DNA of 64,000 nt from Lampris incognitus (taxonomy: Eukaryota; Chordata; Actinopteri; Lampriformes; Lampridae), in NCBI RefSeq assembly GCF_029633865.1, contig NC_079222.1, positions 28,520,166 through 28,584,165 of the forward strand, read 5' to 3'. The notes under the pieces were generated by a model. That model had not been told where the DNA came from. It saw nothing but the letters and a program-made list of their open reading frames with translations, and searched no databases. The position numbers and the translations under genes were made by a program. Below, piece after piece: positions 49,249 to 61,382 of the stretch (its first letter is position 1; each line of letters starts with the position of its first letter).

Positions 49249-49299
49249 CTCTCATTCACTTTTCGATTTTCTGTCAACGCACGCCCTTTTAGGAAGGGG

Positions 49300-49302
<3 letters not shown>

Positions 49303-49351
<49 letters not shown>
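49303..49351. repeat. (GT)n microsatellite
   Basis: About 49 bp of GT. Confidence 0.95.
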
Positions 49352-49353
<2 letters not shown>

Positions 49354-51227
49354 CGTATCAATGTTTGTAGAGAGGAGGAGAGATAATTTTGGCGGGGAAA
49401 ACAAGACACGCTGGTGAAGAAGTGTGTTGTGGTGTTCGTGTCTCAAACTAAACGCAGCATTTAATCGCACCCCGCACTTAAAATCGCCTCTGTGCCGTGG
49501 CCACGGTTTGGGCGTCTGTCATTCAACCTGGTCTGTACCCAAACTGGTCACGGAATCGCTGAGTGATCTGGATCTACCTGTGATGCCCAGACCCAAGCGC
49601 AGCTGAGGCTCTGAACCGCCTCTCACACACTGCGGGTTGATCACAGGGCGTCCATTTAGAGCGGCCTGAAGGCGGGAAACGGGAGTCCGCCGAGGATTTG
49701 GGCCACCTCACAATGATGAGGATAGAGGAGGGAATGAAGGGACACTTTGTGCCCCTGCGGAGAGGATGAGGACTCAGCTCCACATAAAGTGGAGATCCGG
49801 AGTGGCTGAGAGCAGAGCGGCTTCCACTCCCCTCGCTGTCGGAAACGACGTGTCTCCACTAATGATACCCCTCTTATGTGGACGTCTTTGAAATGGCTGC
49901 CATTTCAAGAGAGAGAGAGAGGGAGGACTGTTTTGTCACCTCAATGGTTTTTGTCTTCTGTTCATTCTCAGGTGCTGTTAGTCTTCAGTGTAATTCTCTA
50001 ATTCATTATAGGATATGACACACAGAGTCCATTTTATGCTCTTCTTCTTGAGGGGTGTTTCCTCACATCCCACTGTAAAACAAGCACATTGTACACTGAG
50101 CACGCTGGGCCGCCAATTTACACAAGCACCCTTGTCTCCCAAGAGGTCAGATGGAGCATGCGTTTTGCACTGGGGACCCGAGCAGAAAGATGCTTCTGAA
50201 AGACAGGATATCCCAAGACAGGAACCCCTACCTTGCACACCCGTATTTTGCCTTTCCTGCCTGGCCTGCTGACTCTATCCTGTCGATTAAGTCCATCATC
50301 CTCCCTTGGGGGGGAGGAGGAAGCCGAGGGTCCTCCAAGACGTTGCAGGGGTCATCTCCTTTCGCATCGTATTATCATCAGACAAGGCTGAGGGTTGGGT
50401 TTGCTGGCTGTGCCGCCCTGTCCCCATTGTTAAATCAGAGGAGAAACGTGTGCATACTTCCTACGTCTATTTTCTGCATGACCTGGTTCATTTGGCTCTG
50501 ATTTATAACAGCTGGACCTCTGCAAGTCTTCTTCCAAACAAAGCCATGGCAATAACTATTCATCACTCACTGACACGCCAACAAGGGCTTGACACTCATT
50601 TTCAGGCTTTAGAAACCTGTGTGCGAAGGCCTCGTCACCCTTTACCTCTTGCGAGTTCATCAGCAAATAACTTTCTTGTTTGCTCTATTTTCTAAATATT
50701 TGTGAAGGCTTGCTGTTCGAAGCAGGAAACTGTAAAGTGTTGGTTTAGCAGCCCCCAAACAGGGACTGAACAGACACAAACAGAAATAAATAAATTTCCC
50801 CCCAAAAAAGTTAGGGAGCTTTTCTCGCCCAGCATTTTCCTTAAAAGAGAGAAATGCATATAGTTAGAACTTACTAATTCTGAGTTTATCACATAAAAAA
50901 CATTTTGCGCCTCTCATTTGTTGCAGTGTGGCCATATTTCAGTGGGACTAGACACTCCTATAAAGGAATGATTCAGGGTTGAATGACTGGCATGAGTTTA
51001 TTCCCTATTTTTAATATCTGAAGCTGCTGAATTGTTTTGCCAGCAACAAGTACAAGTGGTCATAGGCGCCTCTTTATGTTTTTTTGGGGGGGGGTTGAGG
51101 GGGTGCCCTAAACATTTACTGCAGAGAAATTACCACATTTTGCAAAGACCACCAAATCACCTTTTTTGGGCATATAACATCGAGACGTTCTCACACTCAA
51201 CTCTTCACCATTCATGAATGGATTACG
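49352..51227. other. Low-repeat intergenic sequence
   Basis: I recognise no exon and no repeat family. Base composition is more balanced than the flanks, so non-coding conserved elements are possible but cannot be shown from one genome. Confidence 0.3.
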
Positions 51228-51655
51228 ATGGGGGCGTTAAGGTGGCGTGCGATCTATTCCATTGCCTACCGACACGGGGATCGCCGGTTCGAATCCCTGT
51301 GTTACTTTCGGCTTGGTCGGGCGTCCCTACAGACACAAGTGGCCGTGTCTGCTGCGGGTGGGAAGCCGGACGTGATTATGTGTCCTAGTCGCTGCACTAG
51401 CGCCTCCTCTGTTCGGTCAGGGTGCCTGTTCAGGAGGGAGGGGGAACCGGGGGGGAATAGCGTGATCCTCCCACGCGCTATGTCCCCTTGGTGAAACTCC
51501 CCACTGTCAGGTGAAAAGAAGCGGCTGGAGACTCCACATGTATCGGAGGAGGCATGTGATAGTTTGCAGCCCTCCCCGGATCGGCGGGGGGTGGAGCAAC
51601 GCCCGGGACGGCTCGGAAAAGTGGGGCGATTGGCCAGGTACAACGGGGCAGCGTC
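51228..51655 (+). repeat. Family A SINE
   Basis: Head GCGTTAAGGTGGCGTGCG then box B GGTTCGAATCCCTGTGTTAC. The body includes CAGGTGAAAAGAAGCGGC and the tail GGCCAGGTACAACGGGGC. Confidence 0.85.
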
Positions 51656-53397
51656 CATGAGCTATTTTTAGCCCTTCCCGAGCGGAAGCTTCGCAGCAAA
51701 CGGAAGTCAGACATCGGATGCACCAGACTACATTAGAAGTAAGCAGTTTGTTGTAATTTTCTTCGTTTTTTTTGCGTAATTGAATATTATCGGATATATG
51801 GCAGCATATACGTGAGTTAGTGTTGTAAACACAGCCATGCTGCACTGTCTAACGTGCTCTGCGTGTCTGACTTCCTGTGACACGTCCATAGCAACAGCAA
51901 TGCTGTGACATCACCCCCCACACACACAAAAAAGAGAGAATGAGTTAAGATTCATATTGGGGTAAGAGTAAAAGTGATCTGAAGACGTCTTTAGGTTAAA
52001 AGCTTTTAATTACCACCAGCAAGTGCGATGCAGCATGAAACAACCCCTAGCGCTGAAACAATAAGCTCATCTGAAGTGCTATTTACCCTGCCAAATTTTG
52101 AACGGCGATCCTAACATGAGTCAGGGCACAACTCAAAGAAATATTCAAATAAGCTGGGCCCAATCAAAGCGGGATAAACACAACTCACTTGAACAATGAA
52201 ACGGAAGAACAGGAGCAACTATTACAGTAAATACTGAATGGCAGCCCAAAGCATCTGATCGACTACATATGTCAGTTTTCTTTGTCATCTCGGTGCCTCA
52301 TTCAGCATTTGTTCGTATGTACATGTTTGTAAGATTGTCTGACAGGAGCAAAGCCTGATGGTTATTTGTAATTCCTTCCCCCTAACGTCTATTGTCTACC
52401 TCTTTCAAAAATCAATCACCCAGGCTTGCAAAGACATCAGTGTTAGCCAAGTGGTGTCTAAATTCAGGGGTTACCCAGCTTCTACGCTGACCTCTGAGGC
52501 AAAGTTCAGGGCTAAAAAATTCCATGGGTGTGAAGAACAAATGTGTATGTATGAACAATTGACGAATGAGGCCCATTGTTTGCAGCCTTGCTACTGATGT
52601 CATGTTTTTTTGTTTTTTTTTAGGGGGGGGTTGTCATATGTTTCTTCTCTACTATTATATCATGGTCACAGACAGACATTCCCTATCACTGTAGCTGCTA
52701 AGAGAAGTGTTAAGAATGACCCGCTTTAGCATTGCTGTTGGTTGCAAAGATCTGCATTACTTGTGCATTTGCATAACTTGGGCATTTGTTTTGAAGAGAA
52801 GAAATGCGGTGGTGTTTTGCTAAAACAGATTTTTAATTTGGTTTCTTCCTTCTTCAAGGGCTCCTCGTTAGCGAGGGTTACCAGCACCATCAGGATGACA
52901 TGGTTGCCAAACAAGACTCCTCCAGTTCTTTCTGTTCTGAGCTGATCTTGTTGCCCCGATATTTTCAGACGAAGCCATTCTCTGACGTCATCATTATGCT
53001 TCATTTGTTTAGGAAAGGATTTATCTGTTAAATCAAGTATGAGACTGTCACTGTTTGTTTCTCATTTTTCGGAGAGATATGCTTAGTAGTCTGTTGCCCT
53101 CTCCCGACTCGTCACATATGGACGCTTGTTGAGGACGACCTCTTCGTCACTGTTCAACGCTCGAGGTACCCCTTTAACGTCAACTTTCAACGTGGAGGGA
53201 CTGAGATCACTCATCGGCACAAAAAAAACCCCACTAACCCTAACCTCATTTCATCAAAATCAGTTGTATCGCACAAATCAGTATTTTTAGAGAACAAAAA
53301 AAAATTGTAATTTTAACGTAATTTTAACACAACACGTTACGTGCCACAACCACATAATGCGAGTGTTAAGAGGTCATTTCACATATTTCTGTTATAC
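51656..53397. other. Intergenic sequence, nothing recognised
   Basis: No coding exon, RNA gene or repeat family recognised. Confidence 0.3.
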
Positions 53398-53634
53398 TGT
53401 GGGAGTGCAGGGACGAGGAGACGGAGAGCTCGAGTCGAGTCAATTCCGTTTACTCGCCACACAAAACGACACCGATACAGCACAACCTCTCGTGGCAACC
53501 AGCTAACCGCTAGGCCGAGGCAGACATGGCTCCGCCCCGGAAACCCTAAGCAGTGCCTACGTCAGCACTCCGAATGTCCGCCTTAAAGGAGCAGCAGCTC
53601 CTGGTGAATCTACCCTCATTTGTGTATCACCACA
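53398..53634 (-). repeat. Likely solo LTR, gypsy type
   Basis: 237 bp beginning TGTGGGAG and ending CACCACA, flanked by ATAC (53394-53397 and 53635-53638). On the minus strand TTGCCACGAGAGGTTGTG resembles TGCCACGGAGAGGTTGTG in the LTR of the intact gypsy, so it is probably a related family reduced by LTR recombination. Confidence 0.6.
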
Positions 53635-53821
53635 ATACTTCTATAAAAAAAAAACAGTCGGGATAATCTCGAATTCTTTTTTTGTGTGTGTGCCTAAAGC
53701 TACCCTCCACGTTGAAAGTTCACGTTAATATGAGGGGGATGTATCCCAAAGTGTGGCTATGCATCCCATCTTTCTGCTGTAATCGTCAGATTTCATGGAA
53801 ATCCGACCCAGACATTTGAAA

Positions 53822-54225
53822 TCATGGGCCGTCTGGGTAGCATAGCGGCCTATTCCGCTGCCTACCGACACGGGGTTCGCCAGTTCGAATCCCCGTGTTA
53901 CATCCAGCTTGGTTGGGTGTCCCTACAGACACGATTGGCCGTGTCTGCGGGTGGGAAGCCCGATGTGGGTGTCCTGGTCGCTGTACTAGCGCCTCCTCTG
54001 GTCGGTCGGGGTGCCTGTTCACGGGGGAGTGGGAACTGGAGGAATAACGTCATCCTCCCACGCGCTACGTCCCCCTGGAGAAACTCCTCACTGTCAGGTG
54101 AAAAGAAGCGGCTGGCGAGGCATGTCTGCAGCCCTCCCCGGATCGGCAGAGGGGGTGGAGCAGCGACCGGGACTGCTTGGAAGAGTGGGGTAATTGGCCG
54201 GGTGCAATTGGGGGGAAAAATAAAA
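53822..54225 (+). repeat. Family A SINE
   Basis: Head GGGTAGCATAGCGGCCTATT (box A) and AGTTCGAATCCCCGTGTTAC (box B). The body matches the copy at 51228. The tail ends TTGGGGGGAAAAATAAAA. Confidence 0.85.
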
Positions 54226-54696
54226 AAATTGAAATCATTATTTAGCAGTTGTTATATCTGGTTAGGTAGTATTGTGCCCGAGCATGACTTGTATGGTTAA
54301 GCACTAGCAGTTACTGTGCCTTTAAGAATAGCAGGGGGCAGTGTTTACGGCAAGGTGTAAAGTATTGTGAGTTGATGTTGGTGAAGTAAAACTTATAAAC
54401 ATGGCTCCCGGTGTGGTGAACATAATATTTGGTGAATGAGGATGGCTGGCTTCGTTCTATCGCCACCGCCACCTTCCCCACCCGTTCCCGGTGACCCAGC
54501 TCCCTGGGACCAATGGATATCGTCGTTTGATGACTATTTACTGACTCGGATTTAGCAGCAGCTAGAAAGTTACATACTGGTCTGAAATTTGTACAGCTTC
54601 AGACTCGAGTTTATGCTGGGGCATACCAATATGGTGGCCGACCTCCTGTCCCGGGCCATCTCTCTGACCAAAGAGGTAACAGGAATGATGCCAGAG

Positions 54697-54748
54697 GATG
54701 ACGATGACGACGATGATGATGACGACGACGACGACGACGACGACGACT
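54697..54748. repeat. (GAY)n trinucleotide run
   Basis: GAC/GAT codons in a row, giving 17 Asp in the decayed gypsy frame. The intact element has only a short TDTDC here. Confidence 0.9.
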
Positions 54749-55849
54749 GTGTCCACATGCTGCATGGGCCCATCAGCACAGTAGTCACCCTGGCTGAGCT
54801 GCAGCAGGCCTCAGCTGAGGATGAGACACTCACAACCCTTCGTGGCTATGTCCAGGATGGATGGCCTGCCAAGGTGGATGACAGGCTGCTCCCCTACCAT
54901 AAAGTCCGCGACGAGCTCTCCTGCTGGGGGGAGGTGTGCCTCTCTCGTGGCCACCGCGCCATTGCACCAGAGACTCTAAGGGCCAGAGTGCTGCAAAAGG
55001 CGCATGATGGGCATCTGGGGTGGTCAAGGTGAAGCAGCGCTGCTGAGACACCGTGTGGTGGCCTCACATAGACTCTGACGCAGAAGAGCTGGTGCATAAC
55101 TGCACCTGCTGCCTTCTGAGTGGGAAACTGGCCAGCCTACCACAGCACCCCTCACTCTAACCCTGTGGGCGTCCGCGCCATGGGAGCACATCCAGATCGA
55201 CCTCTGTGGAGAGCTCCATGGGGCACCTGCACATGCCCGCTACTTGCTTGTCGTGCATGACCTTCACTCGAAGTGTCCAGAGGCCATCGAACTGGGCTCC
55301 ATCACCTCACACACCCTCATCGACCACCTCGACAAGCTGTTTGGGTGCTGGGGCCTGCCCAGTGTCATCACGACAGAAAATGGAGCTCAATTTGTATCGG
55401 CGGAGTTCTCAGAGTTCCTGTCACTGCGGTCCATCAAGCACATCAGGATAGCAGTGTGACACCCGGAGAGTAACGGGGGGGGGGTGGAAAGACTGAACAA
55501 AACTCACAGGATTGGAATTCGAGCCTGTCTGGAGGAAGGGAAAACCTTCAGCACTGCACTCAGCCAAACTCTCCTGACCATCCGGACATCCAAGCACTCC
55601 ACCAAGGGGGTGAGACTGACTCTGCTCATGATCGGGCGGGAACTAAAGCAACCACTGGACCGCTTGAGAGCGGAGCCAGCCACTGCACACGAGAGCCCAG
55701 GGCTCCAGAAAGCCAGAGCTCAGGTCCGAAGCTCACAGGCCCGGATGAAACAGAGGTTCGATGCCTCCTGCCGAGTACAGACTCCTTCTCTGTCTGTGGT
55801 GGACTGGGTCAGGATCAAACACGCCCACTGCCAGAACAAGCCACGGTCA

Positions 55850-55926
55850 TACTGGTTGGAGCCCCATCAGGTGACTGATGGGGCTCCAACCAGTAGCTGG
55901 TCCCAGCTGCTGCTGGGACCAGCTAC
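55850..55926. other. Two overlapping perfect palindromes
   Basis: Arms 55850-55870 and 55875-55895 (21 bp, loop GTGA), and arms 55893-55907 and 55912-55926 (15 bp, loop TGCT), are all perfect and share three bases. They sit in the integrase C-terminal region of the decayed gypsy. Confidence 0.95.
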
Positions 55927-56376
55927 CTACAGACTGGACGATGGGACTCGTTGGCACTCAAACCGCCTGCATAGGGTTGTAGCCCCTACAAACCCTGCAT
56001 CAAACCGAGTGGGTGGTAACCCACCGCCATTGCCAGACCCTGCTCCCCAGCCTGCTCGTCCTCAGAGGGTGAGGGTTCCGCCTGTCTGGCACAGGGACTA
56101 TGTCACGAATGGTTAAGGGACATCTAGGGTAGAGACTGATAATATGTTATGTTATGTTACTTTCTCAAGGGGGGTGGGGGGGAGAAAATGTTTTTCTGGT
56201 TAGGTAGTGTTATGCCCAAGTCTGACTTGTATGGTTAAGCACTAGCAGTTACTGTGCCTTTAAGAAAAGCAGGGGGCAGTGTGAATTACGGCAAGGTGGA
56301 AAGTGTCGTGAGTTGATGTTGGTTAAGTAAAAGTTATAAATGTGGCTCCCGGTGTGGTCATTGACTGAACAAAACA

Positions 56377-58529
56377 ACAGTCTCATTTGTTTATGTCACT
56401 CATATTGAAGCATCAAAATTAACATTAAACTCATTAATAATCAGTGGCTTAAAGCAGTTTTAAGCTTATTGTTGTACACTTGAGTGCATCTCAGTAACCA
56501 GGTCCACCTGCTTAAGCTCATTGAATCATTGACATACGTATGTGGAGGCAGAAAACACACAAACATGAACTCTTGAACTACCACAGTTAGATAACATTTA
56601 CATTTCTAGGTCCAAATCAGCAACCAGAATTGATTCATTGCTCATCTTGCTATCGGACAGTTGCAGTCAGTGTAACATTGTGCTTATCAGTGTTTGGATA
56701 GTAGTTTGCTAAATTGTTTTGGTTCGTTTTTCGGAACAAGATGAAACTGGTACCACCCTGGGGATCCGCCTTTGCAAGGCTCCTCCTAACTCTAGGACAT
56801 ATTTGATTTTCACACTCTGTTATTATGGAGGAATGTTGACATGAAAACATTTGTGCAATTGTTTTCGAATTGCCATCTCAGGAAACCAACACACACAGTG
56901 GATCAAAGAAAGTGTATTGCATTTCTCCTACTTCACAAACGCCTGCCATAGCGGCACAAACAGTGCTCTTTGGCAATGTTCATACTATGAAATCCCCTCA
57001 GCATTATCATATTACATGCATTAAATGTGAAACCCTATTAATATAGTCTATACAGATCATCTTCCATTGAATTGTCTTGTTAAAATGTTCACAGGTGGGC
57101 GACAATATGAGAGAAGCGGCAAAAGTGGTGGTTTTTAGTCCACCGAGGTTCTATTGCACAAGCATTGCAAAAGTGATGTTTGAGAAGTATTGTGGGGGTT
57201 TTTTTCCTGCCATTTTCAATACTTGAAAGTCGATTAGCTGTGGAGTGCCACTTGTTCTTGTGACAAACACCATCATGCAGTTAAAAACCTACTCCGGGGA
57301 GTACCATGAACCAAAAGGGACCGGATCACCTTCAGATAGGAAAGAGTTCCAGTTTTGTTAGGTTTTCTGTCTGCTGAAGAAACAGTCACAACATCACCAG
57401 TATAGATACATTCTTTCATCTATAATGTCTGTTCAAACTTCATGCCTCGACTTTGGTAATATTCGTGGAATGAGACAGTGATGGAGGAGGAGACGCAATA
57501 AACTTGCTTGCAGCTGTTGGGTTTCTTAACATTCCATGAGAAGGAGCTTCAACTGTAACATAATGATAAAAGGGTTATCACCTGTCAAAGACTGAAAGAG
57601 ACATTGTAAGACACATGGATGAAGGTTTCAAACTTGGTGTTCGGCCTCGATTGTATTTTCCGAACACTGAAATTATGAGACAAACAAATACTTAGTTTTA
57701 TCTCAAAAGCCACACTCGGTGCAGGTAATTGATTTGGGTGTTGGTGTAGCTTGAGCTAGGTGCCTTTAAAGGCCAGGTCACGCTTGGTGATGTTTATACT
57801 GCCTGCTAAGCCCAACTGGAGCGTTTTGATGGTTAGGGTAAGTCTGAGAAGAGATCAAAGCAGACCTGTGGCTCTTGAACCCACACATTTTCCTTTTGTG
57901 TGAAAAGCCTCCACACTCAAGACTTAACCTCTCCTGATGGCTTCAGAAAGGTTTCTTTCTTTTTCTTTTTTAATGTTCGGTTTCACTGTCGTGGCTGACC
58001 CCCGTGTGTGAATTGATCCCGAACCAGCCCAGACTGAAATCAGAATTAACAGTAACACAAAATTATTTCTCTACTCCCACGTGCCTTTATTAACGGGGGG
58101 GGGGATATTTGATTTAATTTGTCGACAAGGGAAGGAACGGACAATGACCATCCCAAATCCTGACATTTAACGAGGGTAATTAGTCTTGTTTATTCTTTCA
58201 ACTCATTTGTCTCGTGGTGCATGAACTTTGGAACTGACTCCGCGGTTTTTGTTTTTTGTCTGTTTTTTTTTTGTTTTTTTTTTGGTGAGTGCAATTATTA
58301 AAAGCTGCTGTAAACAGAGTCAAATCGCCTGTATGCATAAGCACACTTGGCCAGCAAAGTTGATTCTGAGTAAATACACTACATGGCTAGGAGTCGAAGA
58401 CGCACGGTGGTCTGGTTGAAAAAACAAAAACAAAAACTGCGACGTTGAAGAGTCCTACTCAGAGTAATGGATGGATGGACGGACGCTGGATAGTCAAGTA
58501 CAGCTCGCCTTAGCATTTAGCTAACTAAT
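56377..58529. other. Intergenic sequence, nothing recognised
   Basis: No exon, RNA gene or known repeat identified over this 2.1 kb. Several homopolymer T runs near 58240-58285. Confidence 0.3.
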
Positions 58530-58663
58530 GTAACCGGTTATTTTCTTGCCCGGTGTGGGATTCGATACGGCGTGTACTGCACCACAAGGCGACATCACTA
58601 ACCGCTCGGCTAAAGGGCCAGACACGTTAGCTAGGGGCTAACGTGTCTTATTACTAGTTTAAA
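58530..58663 (-). repeat. tRNA-like repeat, copy 1 (family C)
   Basis: Minus strand reads CTTTAGCCGAGCGGTTAGTG (box A-like) and CGTATCGAATCCCACACC (box B-like). It ends with an 11-bp hairpin GACACGTTAGC/GCTAACGTGTC. Duplicated at 58766-58899. Confidence 0.7.
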
Positions 58664-58765
58664 GTCGTCACCCTCCCCGGAAGCGTGCCCTCGCGTTTTG
58701 TTATTCCCGCGCTCCGAAGAGACTTCTGCGGATTTGCACACTTCCGGATCCCACCGCTGCCACCA

Positions 58766-58899
58766 ATGTAGCCAGTTATTTTTTTGCCCGGTGCGGGATT
58801 CGATACGGCGTGTACTGCACCACAAGGCGACATCACTAACCGCTCGACTAAAGGGCCAGACCCGTTAGCTAGGGACTAACGTGTCTTATTAGTAGTTTA
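58766..58899 (-). repeat. tRNA-like repeat, copy 2 (family C)
   Basis: About 134 bp closely matching 58530-58663, with a 102-bp spacer between the two copies. Differences include GGTGCGGGATT for GGTGTGGGATT and a weakened terminal hairpin. Confidence 0.7.
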
Positions 58900-59151
58900 C
58901 ACTAATTTAGCTCTGTTGTTTCCGACTAGCGTTAGCCAGTTGGTTGTGGGGCCCAGTAACATTTTATCGTCTGTGGCGGAGCTGCTAGTTTGCTCTCTTT
59001 TCTCACCCTACGATCAACAGCCATCCGTTTACAGTCTCAGCTTAGCTAACGACCATCCAGGATAGCCGTCGTCAGGATAACCACACTAGCTAACGGTAGC
59101 ATAATGTTGTCTGTGTTGGAATATTTAGCCGGTTAACGCTAGTCCTATTTT

Positions 59152-59283
59152 TTTCTCCCTGATAAAGGGGATTTTTTAAGGGAGTTGTCCCTTATCCGAT
59201 GCGAGCATCTAAGGACACGATGTTGTGTAAAGCCCCTTGAGGCAAATTTGTGACATTGGCCGATACAAATACGACTGACTTGC
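59152..59283 (+). repeat. ATTG-tail repeat fragment
   Basis: TTTTCTCCCTGATAAAGGGG through CCGATACAAATACGACTGAC, a diverged end piece of the family at 41805. Confidence 0.65.
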
Positions 59284-60360
59284 CTTAAATGGAAACCTTC
59301 ATGTTTTCTCCCTAGCATCATCTGTGTTGATTGTTGCTCCTGAGCAACATAAACGCCCTGACTATGCTTGAACAGTGACGCAGATATGTCACCCTAGTTT
59401 GGCGTTAATGTGAGAGAAAAATGGCCCACTTAAAATCCCCTAAAAGTTATCACAGGAAACAAGAGCATCTAATGTGTGATCACTCATCTTAATGTCAGCG
59501 ATGCTCCATTTACCACCATCTTCCACAAACCACTCCTCTTTGATCGGCGAGGCAAGAGATTACTTAAAACCAGCCATTTAGTCTGAAGCGACGCTTTCTG
59601 GGACAGTAACTGAATAGTCTTGTAGTCTGGTTAACCCGTCCTCCCTCGTGGTGTGGTTGCATGACGGATGGAGGATGGATGGTCTGCTCCGACTTGAAGT
59701 AAGTAACCAAGGATTAGGAAACCAGCCCTTCTGTCTCCCTGCTGTTGGTGATTATGTCTTGAAAAAAAGCTCATTACAACCAAGTTGGTTAATCATTGGA
59801 TAACTCAAAGGTCAAAACCTTAGTTTGCAACTACCCTTGTTTGCGAGGTACTTTTGACAATTCTTAGTTTGCTAATCATGGTACACCACCTTTGGTGACG
59901 ATAACCTGAGAATTAAAAGGACATTATGCACGTTTTAGGTGCATTTGGACTATTGGCGTGTAGTTTTAAAAAAATCAGACGAAGCCTTAAAGGAAAATTA
60001 TGGGGTAACTTGTTGAGAAACACAAATATAAAGGAATGAAGAGCATTGGGGGATAATAAATTGTTTCTTTAATGGAATTATTAACTGTTGTGCCCATGAC
60101 CACCAGAGTAAGGATTTGTGAAGAGTCAAGAAACATGCATGCTGGGAGAAGAAAATACAACTCAAACATGCATTTCCTGTGGACATTTGCTTTGATTTTA
60201 GCCTCCTGAAACACAATGGGAGGGAGACCGCCTTCCCTTAGCAATGTCCTAACAGGAAGAAGCTCGTTCACTGAATAGGAGAAAATACATTCCATCAAGA
60301 CTCAGCAGGATAAAATAAGTAACAGAGTGAGTACAGCAAGAAGTATTTGGTTCAAAGCAC
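59284..60360. other. Intergenic sequence, nothing recognised
   Basis: No gene or repeat seen. An AATAAA on the minus strand within the T-rich run at about 60361-60372 could end the aplnr transcript. Confidence 0.3.
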
Positions 60361-60486
60361 CTTTTTTTTTATTATTACAAACCATAAACATGAGCTGAGT
60401 GGGCTATAATGTGTATTAACATTATTTCTCAGTTGTCATTCTTACAAACATTCAATTTACAAACACATATACAAATTGATTCCTTT

Positions 60487-60515
60487 CACACACACGTGCG
60501 CGCACACGCACACGC

Positions 60516-60588
<73 letters not shown>
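60487..60588. repeat. (CA)n microsatellite
   Basis: About 100 bp of CA with some CG units at its left, probably in the aplnr 3' UTR or just beyond. Confidence 0.95.
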
Positions 60589-60590
<2 letters not shown>

Positions 60591-61382
60591 GCAATCACCT
60601 CTTAATTGGGCCCTCTACCCGCCTGAAAACATTTGTCAGCTGCCATCTGTCTGTCTGGCTGGGATTCCCACCCCCTTCCTCCACCCCTTCCTCCACGCCT
60701 GCCTGTCTGCTAACTACACTGTTACTGGACTACAACTCCTTCTGCCAACTGCCTCGCTCTTCCTAATCACACATACACAGCAGTGTTGATTTGTGCAGGT
60801 AACACAGATCATGTTGGCGAGACGGTAGCCTATTGGCTACCATACCCCAAGTGTATACAAATAAAACAAGTACACCCCGAGGTAAATGCAAAAGTAATAC
60901 ACCACCGTGAGCAGATGACAAATTTTCAAAATGCAAAATTCTATAAGTCACATCAAGTCTAAAGGAAACCAAGAGACACACATTGGCACATGGTTCATTT
61001 AACATATACATTCCTCTCTTTCCAATGGCTAAAATGTTTGCTTTAAATTGTCCCGGAGGTTGGTCCCATGTCGGAAATTGTTCATTTTTACTCCAAATCT
61101 TCCTAATACTGAAAATGAGGTTGCAAGATGTCTGTAGTCATAACAAATTCATGAATAACTTGACTTCTTCTTTCTGTCACACAGGTCACGTGTAACATTA
61201 GCTGTGCTGATATACTTTGTCCACACAGTTATAGGGAAGAACATAGCACCCTGAAGACTGACCAGAGACAGTTTCATCCTGCTCTGCTGAAATGTTTGGA
61301 TTTACCTGTGTTGCTCAGGGGAGGGCAGGGCATGGCTGGTAATCACCTGCTCCCCAGCATGCCTCTGGGCCCTGGCCGGTCG

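Larger units (their letters stand above)
54442..56116 (+). pseudogene. Gypsy gag-pol remnant
   Basis: A gag start (MAGFVLSPPPPSPPVPGDPA, then DQWISSFDDYLL) runs into a stop at about 54555. The frame then jumps to the end of RNase H (LEFMLGHTNMVADLLSRA), so most of gag and all of protease and RT are deleted. Integrase follows in pieces 54589-55032, 55244-55459 and 55484-56116, with frameshifts and a stop just before the catalytic Glu region. A run of 17 Asp codons (54697-54747) expands the RNase H-integrase linker. The integrase tail carries a 10-codon insertion built from palindromes at 55850-55926. Non-functional. Confidence 0.85.
54250..56376 (+). mobile_element. Ty3/gypsy copy with large internal deletion
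   Basis: 5' LTR about 54250-54432 and 3' LTR about 56189-56376 share GGTTAGGTAGT, GACTTGTATGGTTAAGCACT and CCCGGTGTGGT, but with several differences and indels. A polypurine tract (AGGGGGGTGGGGGGGAGAAA) precedes the 3' LTR. A TGAGGATGG site after the 5' LTR resembles the primer site of the intact element. Possible target bases GCAGT/ACAGT are imperfect. Confidence 0.85.

Noticed and set aside
58540-58640. A functional tRNA gene
   Set aside because: Box A- and B-like motifs are present, but I could not fold a proper acceptor stem, and the unit is duplicated like a SINE.
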